Source: Chitinophagaceae bacterium
Lineage (GTDB): Bacteria; Bacteroidota; Bacteroidia; Chitinophagales; Chitinophagaceae
Length of the DNA: 64,000 nt
Assembly (NCBI GenBank): GCA_016710165.1
Contig: JADJLJ010000002.1
Span: 372,001 to 436,000 of the forward strand
Reading direction: 5' to 3'
The notes under the pieces were generated by a model, which was not told where the DNA came from, searched no databases, and saw only the letters and a list, made by a program, of their open reading frames with translations. A program made the position numbers and the translations under genes. Below are positions 46,816-54,794 of the stretch, in pieces. How positions within the stretch are numbered: the first letter of the stretch is position 1; every line of letters begins with the position of its first letter.

Positions 46816-47610
46816 TTATTTTCCTTTGAAGTTGGCTTTTCGTTTTTCGAGGAAGGCACTGGTGCCTTCTTTCATGTCTTCGGTGATAAAGCAATCGCCG
46901 AATGCTTCCATTTCTTTATCGTACCCGCTTTTGCCATTGGTGTAAGCGCTGTCGCTTACCGTGGCCACATTCACACACTCAATGATCTTTCCGACAGCGA
47001 TCGGGGCCTTTGACCGGATTACCGTTAAGATATCTTTGGTTCTTTCCAGTAAACTTTCAGCCGTGGTCACATGATTCACCAAACCCAGCTGAAGGGCTTC
47101 ATTGGCATCCACCATATGTGCTGTCATCTGCAGTTCCATGCTTTTCCCTTTGCCCACCAGTTGTGTCAGGCGTTGGGTGCCGCCATAACCGGGTATCAAA
47201 CCCAGGTTTACTTCCGGCTGACCGAATTTTGCATTTTCACTGCATAAACGGAAATGACAGGCCATGGCCAGTTCGCAACCACCGCCCAATGCAAAACCAT
47301 TTACGGCAGCAACGATTGGTTTTTTGCTGTTCTCAATTTTAAAGAATACATCCTGTCCACGTTTTGCCAATGCCATTGCCTGTTCTTTATTCAAACCGCC
47401 AAACTCCGTAATATCTGCGCCGGCAATAAATGCTTTTGGACCGGCGCCGGTTATTATGGCAGATCTTATTTCCGGATTGTTGTTTATTTCATCAACGGCT
47501 TTGTCCAGGTCGGTGAATACCGATGCATTCAGTGCATTCAGCTTATCGGGCCGGTTGATGGTGATGGTGAAGATTCCGTTCTCCAGGTTGGTGAGGATGG
47601 TGCTGTACAT
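46816..47610 (-). CDS. enoyl-CoA hydratase/isomerase family protein
   Basis: 264-residue crotonase-fold enzyme acting on acyl-CoA thioesters. Oxyanion-hole residues lie in AFIAGADITEFGG (about 62) and VNGFALGGGCELAMACH (about 103), and both catalytic glutamates of enoyl-CoA hydratase appear to be present (GGCELAMA and FGQPEVNLGLIPG). So hydration of 2-enoyl-CoA is likely, in fatty acid or amino acid breakdown. It lies 30 bases downstream of the B12-binding protein gene on the same strand, which hints at branched-chain or propionate-related acyl-CoA metabolism. Confidence 0.9.
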   Translation of the reverse strand: MYSTILTNLENGIFTITINRPDKLNALNASVFTDLDKAVDEINNNPEIRSAIITGAGPKAFIAGADITEFGGLNKEQAMALAKRGQDVFFKIENSKKPIVAAVNGFALGGGCELAMACHFRLCSENAKFGQPEVNLGLIPGYGGTQRLTQLVGKGKSMELQMTAHMVDANEALQLGLVNHVTTAESLLERTKDILTVIRSKAPIAVGKIIECVNVATVSDSAYTNGKSGYDKEMEAFGDCFITEDMKEGTSAFLEKRKANFKGK

Positions 47611-47640
47611 AAATACTTTTATTTTTTCTGAAAAGTGCGT

Positions 47641-48048
47641 TTAAAAATTCCTGTGCTCTTTTACCCAGGCTTTAATATAGCCGGCGATCTCGGATGTGGT
47701 GGCGCCCGGAGCAAAGAGTTTTCCCACCCCCATTTTATTCAGTTGTTCCATATCTTCTTCCGGGATGATGCCGCCGCCGGTAAGCAACACATCATCCATC
47801 TTTTTCTCCTTCATCAGGGCAATGATCTTTGGAAAGACGGTATTGTGTGCGCCGCTTAGAATGCTTACGCCAATGGCGTCCACGTCTTCCTGCAGGGCGG
47901 CATTCACCACCATTTCGGGTGTCTGGCGCAGGCCGGTATAGATCACTTCCATGCCGGCATTCCGTAAAGCCGTAGCGATCACCTTGGCTCCACGGTCGTG
48001 GCCATCCAGTCCTACTTTGGCAACCAATACTCTGATGGGTCTGTTCAT
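47641..48048 (-). CDS. cobalamin-binding protein, methylmalonyl-CoA mutase C-terminal type
   Basis: 135-residue stand-alone B12-binding domain. The cobalt-ligand motif DxHxxG is seen as KVGLDGHDRGAKVIA, followed by GVSILSGAH and the phosphate/nucleotide-tail contact LTGGGIIPEEDM. Such domains are the C-terminal part of methylmalonyl-CoA mutase or the small subunit of isobutyryl-CoA-type mutases, which pair with a separate large subunit; none is in the window. It sits nine bases after gltX and 30 before the crotonase gene on the same strand. Methylmalonyl-CoA epimerase occurs at 15605. Confidence 0.9.
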   Translation of the reverse strand: MNRPIRVLVAKVGLDGHDRGAKVIATALRNAGMEVIYTGLRQTPEMVVNAALQEDVDAIGVSILSGAHNTVFPKIIALMKEKKMDDVLLTGGGIIPEEDMEQLNKMGVGKLFAPGATTSEIAGYIKAWVKEHRNF

Positions 48049-48057
48049 AATTTAAAA

Positions 48058-49577
48058 TTAACCAAAAACTGCAATAGCATTTTTAATTCTGAGGATTGTT
48101 TCTTCCTTACCGATCAATTCTGCGATCTGGAAAACCGGGGGGCCGAATTTACCACCCACCAGCATGATGCGTAAAGGCAATTGCAACTCTCCCGGCTTGA
48201 TATTCTTTTCAGCCGCCAGGTCTTTGAATGTTGTTTCAAGAGACCGCAATTCCCAATCCCCGGTTCCAGCTATCCTTTCAGCGTATTCAGTAAAGAAATC
48301 CTTCTTCTCCTGGTTCCATTTTGGTTTCACTGCATCCACATCTAGTTGTCCCGGTGTTTTAAAGAAGAAAGAGGATTGCTGTACAAAATCAGGAAGCAGG
48401 GTACAGCGGTCTTTGACCAGTTCAATTATTTTATCCAGTAATGGATCATCGGGAACAATAATCCCGTTTTTATCCAGCAGGCTCTTAACCTCAAACCTCA
48501 AACCGGAAACCGCAAACCTTTTTATCCATTCGTGGTTGAACCATTTTGCTTTTTCGTAATCAAATTTGGCGCCTGCCACATGCACCCTGTCCATCGAGAA
48601 TTTTTCGATCAATTCCGCCATGCTGTATATTTCCTGCTCGGTACCATCATTCCAGCCAAGCACCGCCAGCAGGTTGACGAATGCTTCCGGTAAAAATCCT
48701 TTTTCTTTGAATCCTTCGGTGAGTTCATTGGTTTTCGGGTCGGTCCAGTTCATGGCAAAAACAGGGAAACCGTATTTTGCCCCGTCACGCTTGCTGAGCT
48801 TTCCGTTCGGTCCCAGTATCAACGGCAGGTGCGCCCATTGGGGCATTTCTTTTTCCCATCCCAGGTATTTCCATAGCAATAAATGAACGGGGGTACTGGG
48901 AGCCATTCTTCACCCCGAAAGGCATGCGTTATCTTCATCAGGTAGTCATCCACCACCACGGCGAGGTGATACGTAGGCATGCCGTCTGCTTTGAGTAAAA
49001 CCTTATCATCCACCAGGCCTGTTTCAAAACTTATTTCTCCACGGATCATATCCGTAAAAGAAATGACATCATTTTCCGGCATCTTGATGCGGATGACATA
49101 CGGTGTATTTTTTTCTAATAATTCAGTTGTCTCTGCTTCGGTCAGCGTCAGGCTGTTCTTCATCTTTTTACGGGCACGGTGGTCATATTGTGGCGAAGGG
49201 TTTTCTGTCGTTCTGAGATCCTCCCGCATTTTTTCCAGGTCTTCTTTGGTATCAAATGCGTAGTAGGCATAACCATCTTTTACCAGTTGCCCGGCAAACT
49301 GCCCGTAGGTCTCTTTTCTTTCGCTTTGACGGTATGGGGCAAAAGGGCCGCCGTGCAAGGGGCTTTCATCCGGTTCAAGTCCGCACCATTTCAGGCAATT
49401 GAAAATATATTCTTCAGCGCCCGGTACAAAACGGGTCTGATCGGTATCCTCGATGCGCACGATAAAATCCCCGCCATTTTTCTTCGCAAAAAGATAATTG
49501 TATAAAACGGTGCGTACACCACCCAGGTGTAAACCTCCTGTGGGGCTCGGGGCAAACCGGACTCTTACATTGCTCAT
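48058..49577 (-). CDS. gltX: glutamate--tRNA ligase; one-base break at about 48898
   Basis: Class I aminoacyl-tRNA synthetase charging tRNA-Glu (and tRNA-Gln in species using the amidotransferase route). The start MSNVRVRFAPSPTGGLHLGG contains the HIGH-type motif; GKLSKRDGA is the KMSKS motif and lies in the second frame. The first frame runs through HAFRGEEWLP and then derails; the expected STPVHLLLWKYLG continues in the next frame. One extra base in CTCCCAGT (for example CCCAAGT) restores 506 codons, the normal length. I start at 49577; an in-frame ATG ten codons earlier precedes the conserved start. Being normally essential, the gene is unlikely to be truly broken. Confidence 0.88.
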
Positions 49578-49611
49578 AGGCTGCAAATATAAGTTGAGTT
49601 GGGGCATGAAA

Positions 49612-49640
49612 AAACCGTCCCGCCCATGGCGGGACGGTTT
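49612..49640. terminator. terminator between the lipoprotein gene and gltX
   Basis: Perfect 13-base stem AAACCGTCCCGCC / GGCGGGACGGTTT, loop CAT, with an A-tract on the left that gives a T-tract on the minus strand. It ends the leftward transcript of the lipoprotein at 49660, before gltX starts. Confidence 0.88.
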
Positions 49641-49659
49641 GATGTATTAAAAAACCAAA

Positions 49660-50502
49660 TTAGCGGAGAATGATCGTTCTTGGTGGCCGGCCATCAATGG
49701 AGATGGTAGCCAAGTTGTCGCAGGTGCCGTTTCCAAAATCAATGATCGCATAATGGTTCGGTCCTTCTACTCTTAATGTACCCTCATCGATATTAGCGCA
49801 GTCAGTTCTCTTATGTAATGCGGTTAAAATAGTACCGGTTCTTGTTCTTCCGGCTGAATTTGTTACGGTATGGTTGCCGGTGATAGTGAACTCGTCATCT
49901 ATCCACGTAGGGGTAGTTACCCCTTCAATTTGTGTAACACTCTTCGTACCGCTGTGCAACCAGTATCTTCCGGTAGGAGCGGTGATCTTGCCATTTGTTG
50001 TTACCCTTGTCCAGCTTCTTGTATTTGGAGTACTTGTATTTGTCCATACAATGTTGCCTTCAACTTTGTACAGGTTAACGTAATAATTGTCAAATGTCAT
50101 GGTTGCTGTACTGCCGGGTTTCCTGACCGAGTCGGTGATCACGATATTGATCTTACCGCTGCGGGTTACACCCATATAAGTACAAGCAGTTCCAAAATCG
50201 ATAACGATCGTTTTAGGGAAACCTGTTTGTGGGGTTACGGTTACAGTAGCACAGGGAATAAAATTGTCTACAGTTCCGGTTCCTGGGGCAAAATTGCCTC
50301 CGGCTACGTTTTGTTCAACGGCTGCCTGCATGAACAGGTCATTTGCATCTTCTGAAAGGTTGTCAGCGATGGCCTGGTCGCCACTCAGTTCGAAAGTGGT
50401 TTCTATCTCATCACTGTTAGAATTGTCGGCTTTTTTACAGGAATTGAAGCCAATGGCCAGCGTAATTGCCGCAAAAACGGGTAAAAGCTGTTTGATTTTC
50501 AT
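49660..50502 (-). CDS. lipoprotein, first of a paralogous pair
   Basis: 280 residues with a lipobox (IGFNSCKK). The mature protein carries two similar blocks: FPKTIVIDFGTACTYMGV with SGKINIVITDSVRKPG and TMTFDNYYVNLYKVEGN in the middle, and YAIIDFGNGTCDNLATISID at the end. The gene at 51361 encodes a paralogue with the same order of blocks (FPKTVTIDFGTGC, DYFVDSFKVEGT, ALLDYGNGVCDNIAIIYING). The I-D-F-G-x-x-C motifs suggest disulfide- or metal-bearing beta-domains, but I know no function. It is divergent from the polysaccharide deacetylase with a 77-base shared control region. Confidence 0.78.
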   Translation of the reverse strand: MKIKQLLPVFAAITLAIGFNSCKKADNSNSDEIETTFELSGDQAIADNLSEDANDLFMQAAVEQNVAGGNFAPGTGTVDNFIPCATVTVTPQTGFPKTIVIDFGTACTYMGVTRSGKINIVITDSVRKPGSTATMTFDNYYVNLYKVEGNIVWTNTSTPNTRSWTRVTTNGKITAPTGRYWLHSGTKSVTQIEGVTTPTWIDDEFTITGNHTVTNSAGRTRTGTILTALHKRTDCANIDEGTLRVEGPNHYAIIDFGNGTCDNLATISIDGRPPRTIILR

Positions 50503-50567
50503 AATGATTAATTTTTAGTGGTCTTAAGACTGTATGAGGTGAAAAAAGTTTAAGTCGGGATAAAAAA

Positions 50568-50575
50568 TTAATTTG
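50568..50575 (+). promoter_or_regulatory. -7-like element of the polysaccharide deacetylase gene, leaderless
   Basis: TTAATTTG differs from TAnnTTTG at one position and ends four bases before the ATG, so the mRNA would have almost no leader. A TTTA near 50548 may be the -33 partner. Confidence 0.4.
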
Positions 50576-50579
50576 CCCT

Positions 50580-51209
50580 ATGTTTTACCTTGCCAAAACG
50601 CCCAACTGGGTAAAAAAATTGTTCGGCAGAAGTACCTGGGAGATGCCGGGTAACGGAAAAAACATATTCTTAACATTTGACGATGGTCCGCACCCGGTGA
50701 TCACCCCCTTTGTGCTTGATGAACTGGACAAATACGGGGCAAAGGCCACTTTTTTCTGCATAGGCAGGAATGTAGCTGAGAACCCCTTGGTTTATAAGGA
50801 AATACAGGCCAGGGGGCATGCTGTAGGCAATCATACCCATAACCACCTGAACGGGTGGAAGACAAAACCGGGGGATTATCTTGCTGATGTGCTGCAGGCC
50901 AGGGAATATATCGGTTCCGGTCTTTTCAGGCCTCCCTACGGGCGGATCACCCGGAGGCAACATAGGGAACTTATACAATTGAAACAACCATTCCAGGTGG
51001 TGATGTGGAGCGTTTTAAGCGGCGATTTCGATACCGGCCTGTCCCCCGGGCAATGTTGCGCAAACGTCATCAATAATGCCCATAACGGCTCTATAGTTGT
51101 TTTTCATGATAGCGGGAAGGCAGAAAAAAGGATGCGGTATGCATTGCCCGAAGTATTAAAGCACTTTTCCGAACAGGGCTATTCGTTCCAAAAGATCGGA
51201 CCGGTTTAA
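50580..51209 (+). CDS. polysaccharide deacetylase (NodB homology)
   Basis: 209-residue carbohydrate esterase family 4 domain that removes N-acetyl groups from peptidoglycan or other amino-sugar polymers. All five family motifs are visible: TFDDGPHP near residue 32, HTHNHLNGW near 84, RPPYGRITRR near 120, LSGDFDTGLSPG and VVFHDSGKAEKR near 180. No classic signal peptide, but a short hydrophobic start; it may be cytoplasmic or peripherally bound. It lies between the two paralogous lipoprotein genes, which run the other way, and is followed by a terminator. Confidence 0.92.
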   Translation: MFYLAKTPNWVKKLFGRSTWEMPGNGKNIFLTFDDGPHPVITPFVLDELDKYGAKATFFCIGRNVAENPLVYKEIQARGHAVGNHTHNHLNGWKTKPGDYLADVLQAREYIGSGLFRPPYGRITRRQHRELIQLKQPFQVVMWSVLSGDFDTGLSPGQCCANVINNAHNGSIVVFHDSGKAEKRMRYALPEVLKHFSEQGYSFQKIGPV

Positions 51210-51255
51210 TTATAAAGCGGCCAGAAGATCAGGACAAATGGGTAGTAAAAAAATT

Positions 51256-51285
51256 GGGCCGGGGTAGAAACCCTGGCCCGTTTTT
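51256..51285 (+). terminator. terminator after the polysaccharide deacetylase
   Basis: Stem GGGCCGGGGT / ACCCTGGCCC (one G-T wobble pair), loop AGAA, followed by GTTTTT. Confidence 0.85.
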
Positions 51286-51360
51286 AATCCGTACCCTATG
51301 AAAACTGGGATAAATGTACATTGTTGTTATTAAATAAGCAACAATTTTTTTCCTGTTTCT

Positions 51361-52262
51361 TTAGAGCCTAATAATGTGGGGCACACCGTTGATATATATT
51401 ATTGCTATGTTGTCACATACTCCGTTTCCATAATCCAGTAACGCTTCACGGCCGTCCCTTACCAATCTTACCGTTCCTTTTACTATCCAGGGACACGTAA
51501 ATTTTTTGATCAGGGGATCTACCACAAGTGCAGACCAGGTATGACCACCAGAGTTGGAACCATGGCCATTGCCGGTTATTTTGTATACATCATCCAGCGG
51601 GAAATGAGCGGTACCATTTCCTTCTATCTGAAGTACATTTTTCACACTGTTCCACTTCCTCCACCTGTTTGTGTTCATATTGGTGATCTTACCATCAATA
51701 ACCACTACTTTCCAGCCCTGCATATTGAGGTACTTGTATTTTCAGTGATATGGGTGCCTTCCACTTTAAAACTGTCAACAAAATAGTCGACAAACGTGGT
51801 GGAAACTTTTGCACCGGGTACCACCATCGGGTTGGTATAAATGGATACGATCTTCCCTTTCCGGTATTTCCCATCACGGCAAAGGCAGCCGGTTCCGAAA
51901 TCAATGGTAACTGTTTTTGGAAATACACGCGGAATGTTTGGCACTACGGTGATGGTGAAGCAACGGGTTTGATTCGTTGGGGTGGTAGTACCCAGTTCAA
52001 ACAGGCCTGAAACGTTTGCTCCCACACCCAGGTCTTCGCCAACCTGGCCTGTGTTCATGCTGGCAGTGATGTTGAAAACATCATCAAACTGGGCCTCTGT
52101 TTCGGCCTCATCTGTTGTTGCTTCCTGTGTGGCAACCAGTTCTGCCGGGGAATTATCGGTTACCGGGCTCATGCTGTCATCTTTTTTACAGCTTGTGAAT
52201 GTTATAGCTCCAAGGAGGCCGAAGGCCAGGAGCCATGTGGTGAGGTTAATAGTCTTTTTCAT
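51361..52262 (-). CDS. lipoprotein, second of a paralogous pair; one-base break at about 51735
   Basis: Lipoprotein signal ending in ITFTSCKKDD, an acidic linker, then the blocks shared with the 49660 gene: FPKTVTIDFGTGCLCRDGK, GKIVSIYTNPMVVPG, TTFVDYFVDSFKVEGT and, after the break, WKVVVIDGKITNMNTNRW and ALLDYGNGVCDNIAI. Frame one stops at STSICRAGK; one added A (TCAATATG to TCAAATATG) gives STSNMQGWKVV and 300 codons. Similarity to the intact paralogue across the joint supports a single gene. Probably outer-membrane anchored. Function unknown. Transcribed toward the polysaccharide deacetylase, after whose terminator it ends. Confidence 0.78.
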
Positions 52263-52379
52263 AAAAGTAATTTTTTAATAAAGGTGAATAAGTGAACAGG
52301 AATAAGACTGATGCTTGTTAAAAGGGTTTAAAGAATCGTTAAATTAATTTTAGGCATTTTTGCATTTTAAATAAAGAGA

Positions 52380-53144
52380 ATGCTGATAGATACCCATTGT
52401 CATTTGTACCTGGATAATTTCAAACCGGACCTGGCGGAGGTAATGCGGCGTGCGGATGATGCAGGTGTTAAACGATTTTACCTGCCCGCCATCGACAGCA
52501 GTGAAACGGAGAATATGCTGAAACTTGAAGCCAGCTATCCAGGTATCTGTTTTGCCATGATGGGCCTGCACCCCTGTTCCGTAAAGGGAAACTATAAGGA
52601 TGAACTGGATATGGTGGGAGACTGGCTTGCCAAAAGAAAGTTTGCAGCAGTAGGAGAGATCGGCCTTGATTTTTACTGGGATAAAACGTTTGCGGATGAA
52701 CAATATGCTGCATTCCGGATGCAGATCGAATGGTCTTTACAATATGGGCTTCCCATCGTGATACATACCCGTAATGCCATGCAGGAGACCATTGATGTGG
52801 TCAGCGAATATGTGCCACGGGGTGTACGGGGCATTTTTCACTGCTTTGGCGACAGCTACGAAAATGCCAGCCAGATAACTGGTATGGGATTTTACCTCGG
52901 CATTGGGGGGGTACTTACCTATAAGAAATCAGGATTGGCTGAAGTGCTGGCAAAGGTCGATTTGAACCATGTGGTGCTGGAAACAGATTCGCCCTACCTT
53001 ACCCCGGTCCCGTTCCGGGGCAGGCGAAATGAAAGCAGTTACTTAAAATACGTGGTTGAAAAACTGGCCGAAATAAAGAATATGCCCGCAGAAGAAGTTG
53101 CTGCAATAACAAGCAGCAACGCTCAAAAAATATTCGGCTTATAA
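52380..53144 (+). CDS. TatD family metal-dependent hydrolase
   Basis: 254-residue TIM-barrel DNase/phosphohydrolase. Metal ligands in order: IDTHCHLYLD (HxH), the glutamate in AVGEIGLDFYWD, VIHTRNAMQ, GIFHCFGDS and the aspartate in LETDSPYLTPVPFRGRRNE. Family members act as 3'-5' DNases in repair or as D-aminoacyl-tRNA deacylase-like enzymes; the exact role here is open. Cytoplasmic and of standard length. A CATTTTTG 18 bases before the ATG is one base off the -7 consensus. The tRNA-Ser gene follows 34 bases downstream on the same strand. Confidence 0.93.
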   Translation: MLIDTHCHLYLDNFKPDLAEVMRRADDAGVKRFYLPAIDSSETENMLKLEASYPGICFAMMGLHPCSVKGNYKDELDMVGDWLAKRKFAAVGEIGLDFYWDKTFADEQYAAFRMQIEWSLQYGLPIVIHTRNAMQETIDVVSEYVPRGVRGIFHCFGDSYENASQITGMGFYLGIGGVLTYKKSGLAEVLAKVDLNHVVLETDSPYLTPVPFRGRRNESSYLKYVVEKLAEIKNMPAEEVAAITSSNAQKIFGL

Positions 53145-53156
53145 AGGCCGATACTG

Positions 53157-53164
53157 TATTTTTG
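53157..53164 (+). promoter_or_regulatory. -7 promoter element for tRNA-Ser
   Basis: TATTTTTG matches TAnnTTTG exactly and lies 14 bases before the first base of the tRNA, so it may give the tRNA its own promoter after tatD. Confidence 0.5.
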
Positions 53165-53178
53165 CCCCCCTGATAAAA

Positions 53179-53265
53179 GGAGACTTGTCCGAGTGGTTGA
53201 AGGAGCACGCCTGGAAAGTGTGTATAGGGGAAACTCTATCGGGGGTTCGAATCCCCCAGTCTCCG
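53179..53265 (+). tRNA. tRNA-Ser(GGA)
   Basis: 87-base class II tRNA. Acceptor GGAGACT pairs with AGTCTCC at 53258-53264; discriminator G at 53265; the CCA end is not encoded. The anticodon stem CACGC / GTGTG holds the loop CTGGAAA with anticodon GGA at 53213-53215. A long variable arm (TAGGGGAAACTCTA region) and T-arm GGGGG-TTCGAAT-CCCCC are complete. Decodes UCC/UCU. Confidence 0.96.
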
Positions 53266-53269
53266 CTTG

Positions 53270-53325
53270 AAAAAAGAAAAATTCTTTCTGTACATCCTTT
53301 AACGCATGAAGGATTTTTCTTTTTT
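53270..53325 (+). terminator. A/T-rich terminator after tRNA-Ser
   Basis: A 13-base A/T-rich stem (AAAAAAGAAAAAT / ATTTTTCTTTTTT) encloses an inner CCTT / AAGG pairing and ends in six T residues just after the tRNA. Confidence 0.6.
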
Positions 53326-53415
53326 ATGAAAGGGAAACGCTGTCGGGTGTTCTCCCGAAAGATCCCGGGCCCCGGTCTCCGCCGCAACCTCCCCGGTATA
53401 AACGAGGGAATTTTT

Positions 53416-54714
53416 TTATTCCAGTACCTTTTCCATTTGCGTGCTTCGGGAACCTTTTATGAGGATGTTTGTATTGGAAAAATGCTGTTGCCGGAACCAT
53501 TCCCTGGCCCGGGACGAGTCATCGAAGTTTAAAAACGGGTGATCTACATTTTTAAAATCTCCCCCAACAAGTACCACCTCTTTCCAGGGATATTTTTTTA
53601 ATAAGTTCTACCAGTTGCCGGTGTTCATGCAGGCTTTCCTTCCCCAGTTCCATCATTCCTCCCAGCAGCAGCACTTTCCCCGTTCCGTCCATGTTGGCAA
53701 AATTCTCGATCGCTGCTTTCATGCTTGTAGGGTTTGCATTATATGCATCCAGGATGATCCTGTTGGTATCTTTTTCAATCAACTGCGACCTGCTGTTGGA
53801 AGGAACGTAATTCTCCAGGGCCATTTTGATCTTTTCTTCCGGCACGTTGAAATACTTTCCCACGGTCACTGCAAGCAGGATGTTTGGAAGGTTATATTCA
53901 CCCACGAGATTTGTTTTTATGGTATCCAGCGCTGCCCCGCCGGTCATCATTACCTCCAGCAACCCCGCACTGTTCTTAACCATTCCGGTCACTGCGGCAG
54001 CATGGGTGCCGTACGTGATTATTTCCGGGATCCCTGCGCTCATTTCCTGCAGGTAATCGTAATCCCACATAACAAAAGCAGTTCCACCCCTGGCACGCAG
54101 GTAGTCAAATAATTCTCCTTTTCCTTTTTAATTCCCTCTACTCCGCCAAAGCCTTCCAGGTGTGCTTTGCCGCAATTGGTAATGATACCATGGGTTGGCC
54201 GGGTATAGCGGCAATATCCTTCAATTTCTTTCTGGTGATTGGCCCCCATTTCGATGATGGCTATTTCTGCATCGCTTTTTATCCTCAGCAGGGTCAGGGG
54301 AATTCCTATGTGATTATTGAGATTGCCTTCCGTGCTGTATGTTTTGTATGTGGTACTTAATACAGCATGCACCAGTTCTTTAGACGTGGTTTTTCCATTG
54401 CTGCCCGTAATGGCAATGAACGGGATCTTTTTACCCGAAGAGGGGTTTTCAAACTGCATCCGGTGATGGCCGGCCAGGTCTTGCAATGCCTGTAACGTAT
54501 CGGGCACTTTGATTATCCTTTCATCCGGTTGCGGAGGCTCTTCATCAACGATTGCGTACACAGCGCCCTTTTCCAGTGCCTGTTTTGCAAACAGGTTGGC
54601 ATTAAAATTCGGGCCTTTCAGGGCAAAGAAGATATCCCCTTCTTTTAATTTCCTGGTATCTGTTTCTATGGAAGGATGTTGCTGGTAGAGTTTATATAAT
54701 GCGGAGATTTCCAT
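53416..54714 (-). CDS. murF: UDP-N-acetylmuramoyl-tripeptide--D-alanyl-D-alanine ligase; breaks at about 54116 and 53594
   Basis: Adds D-Ala-D-Ala to the UDP-MurNAc tripeptide, the last cytoplasmic step of the peptidoglycan stem. Seen: ETDTRKLKEGDIFFALKG, the ATP loop IAITGSNGKTTSKEL near residue 104, EMGANHQKEI, and NRIILDAYNANPTSMKAA in the second frame. One added G at about 54117 turns KEKENYLTT into KEKGELFDYLRARGGTAF. One A fewer in the A7 run near 53595 turns KKISLERGG into KKYPWKEVVLVGGDFKNV and leads to a stop at 53416. Corrected length is 432 codons, normal for MurF. A second MurF domain is fused to alanine racemase at 22579. Confidence 0.88.
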
Positions 54715-54751
54715 GGTTCAAAATTAATGGAGATGCCGGGAATAGCTGTAT

Positions 54752-54784
54752 AAAAAAACTCCCGGTTGTGCCGGGAGTTTTTTT
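54752..54784. terminator. bidirectional terminator between gldJ and murF
   Basis: Stem AACTCCCGG / CCGGGAGTT extended by A/T pairs, loop TTGTG, with T7 on the plus and A7 on the other side. It ends the gldJ transcript before murF. Confidence 0.88.
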
Positions 54785-54794
54785 ATCGGATGTT

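Noticed and set aside
53360..53386. GTCTCCGC after a C-run at about 53374-53383 repeats the 3' end of tRNA-Ser, as an integration scar would.
   Set aside because: Only eight bases match and no integrase, att-flanked insert or second tRNA part is present; chance similarity is likely.
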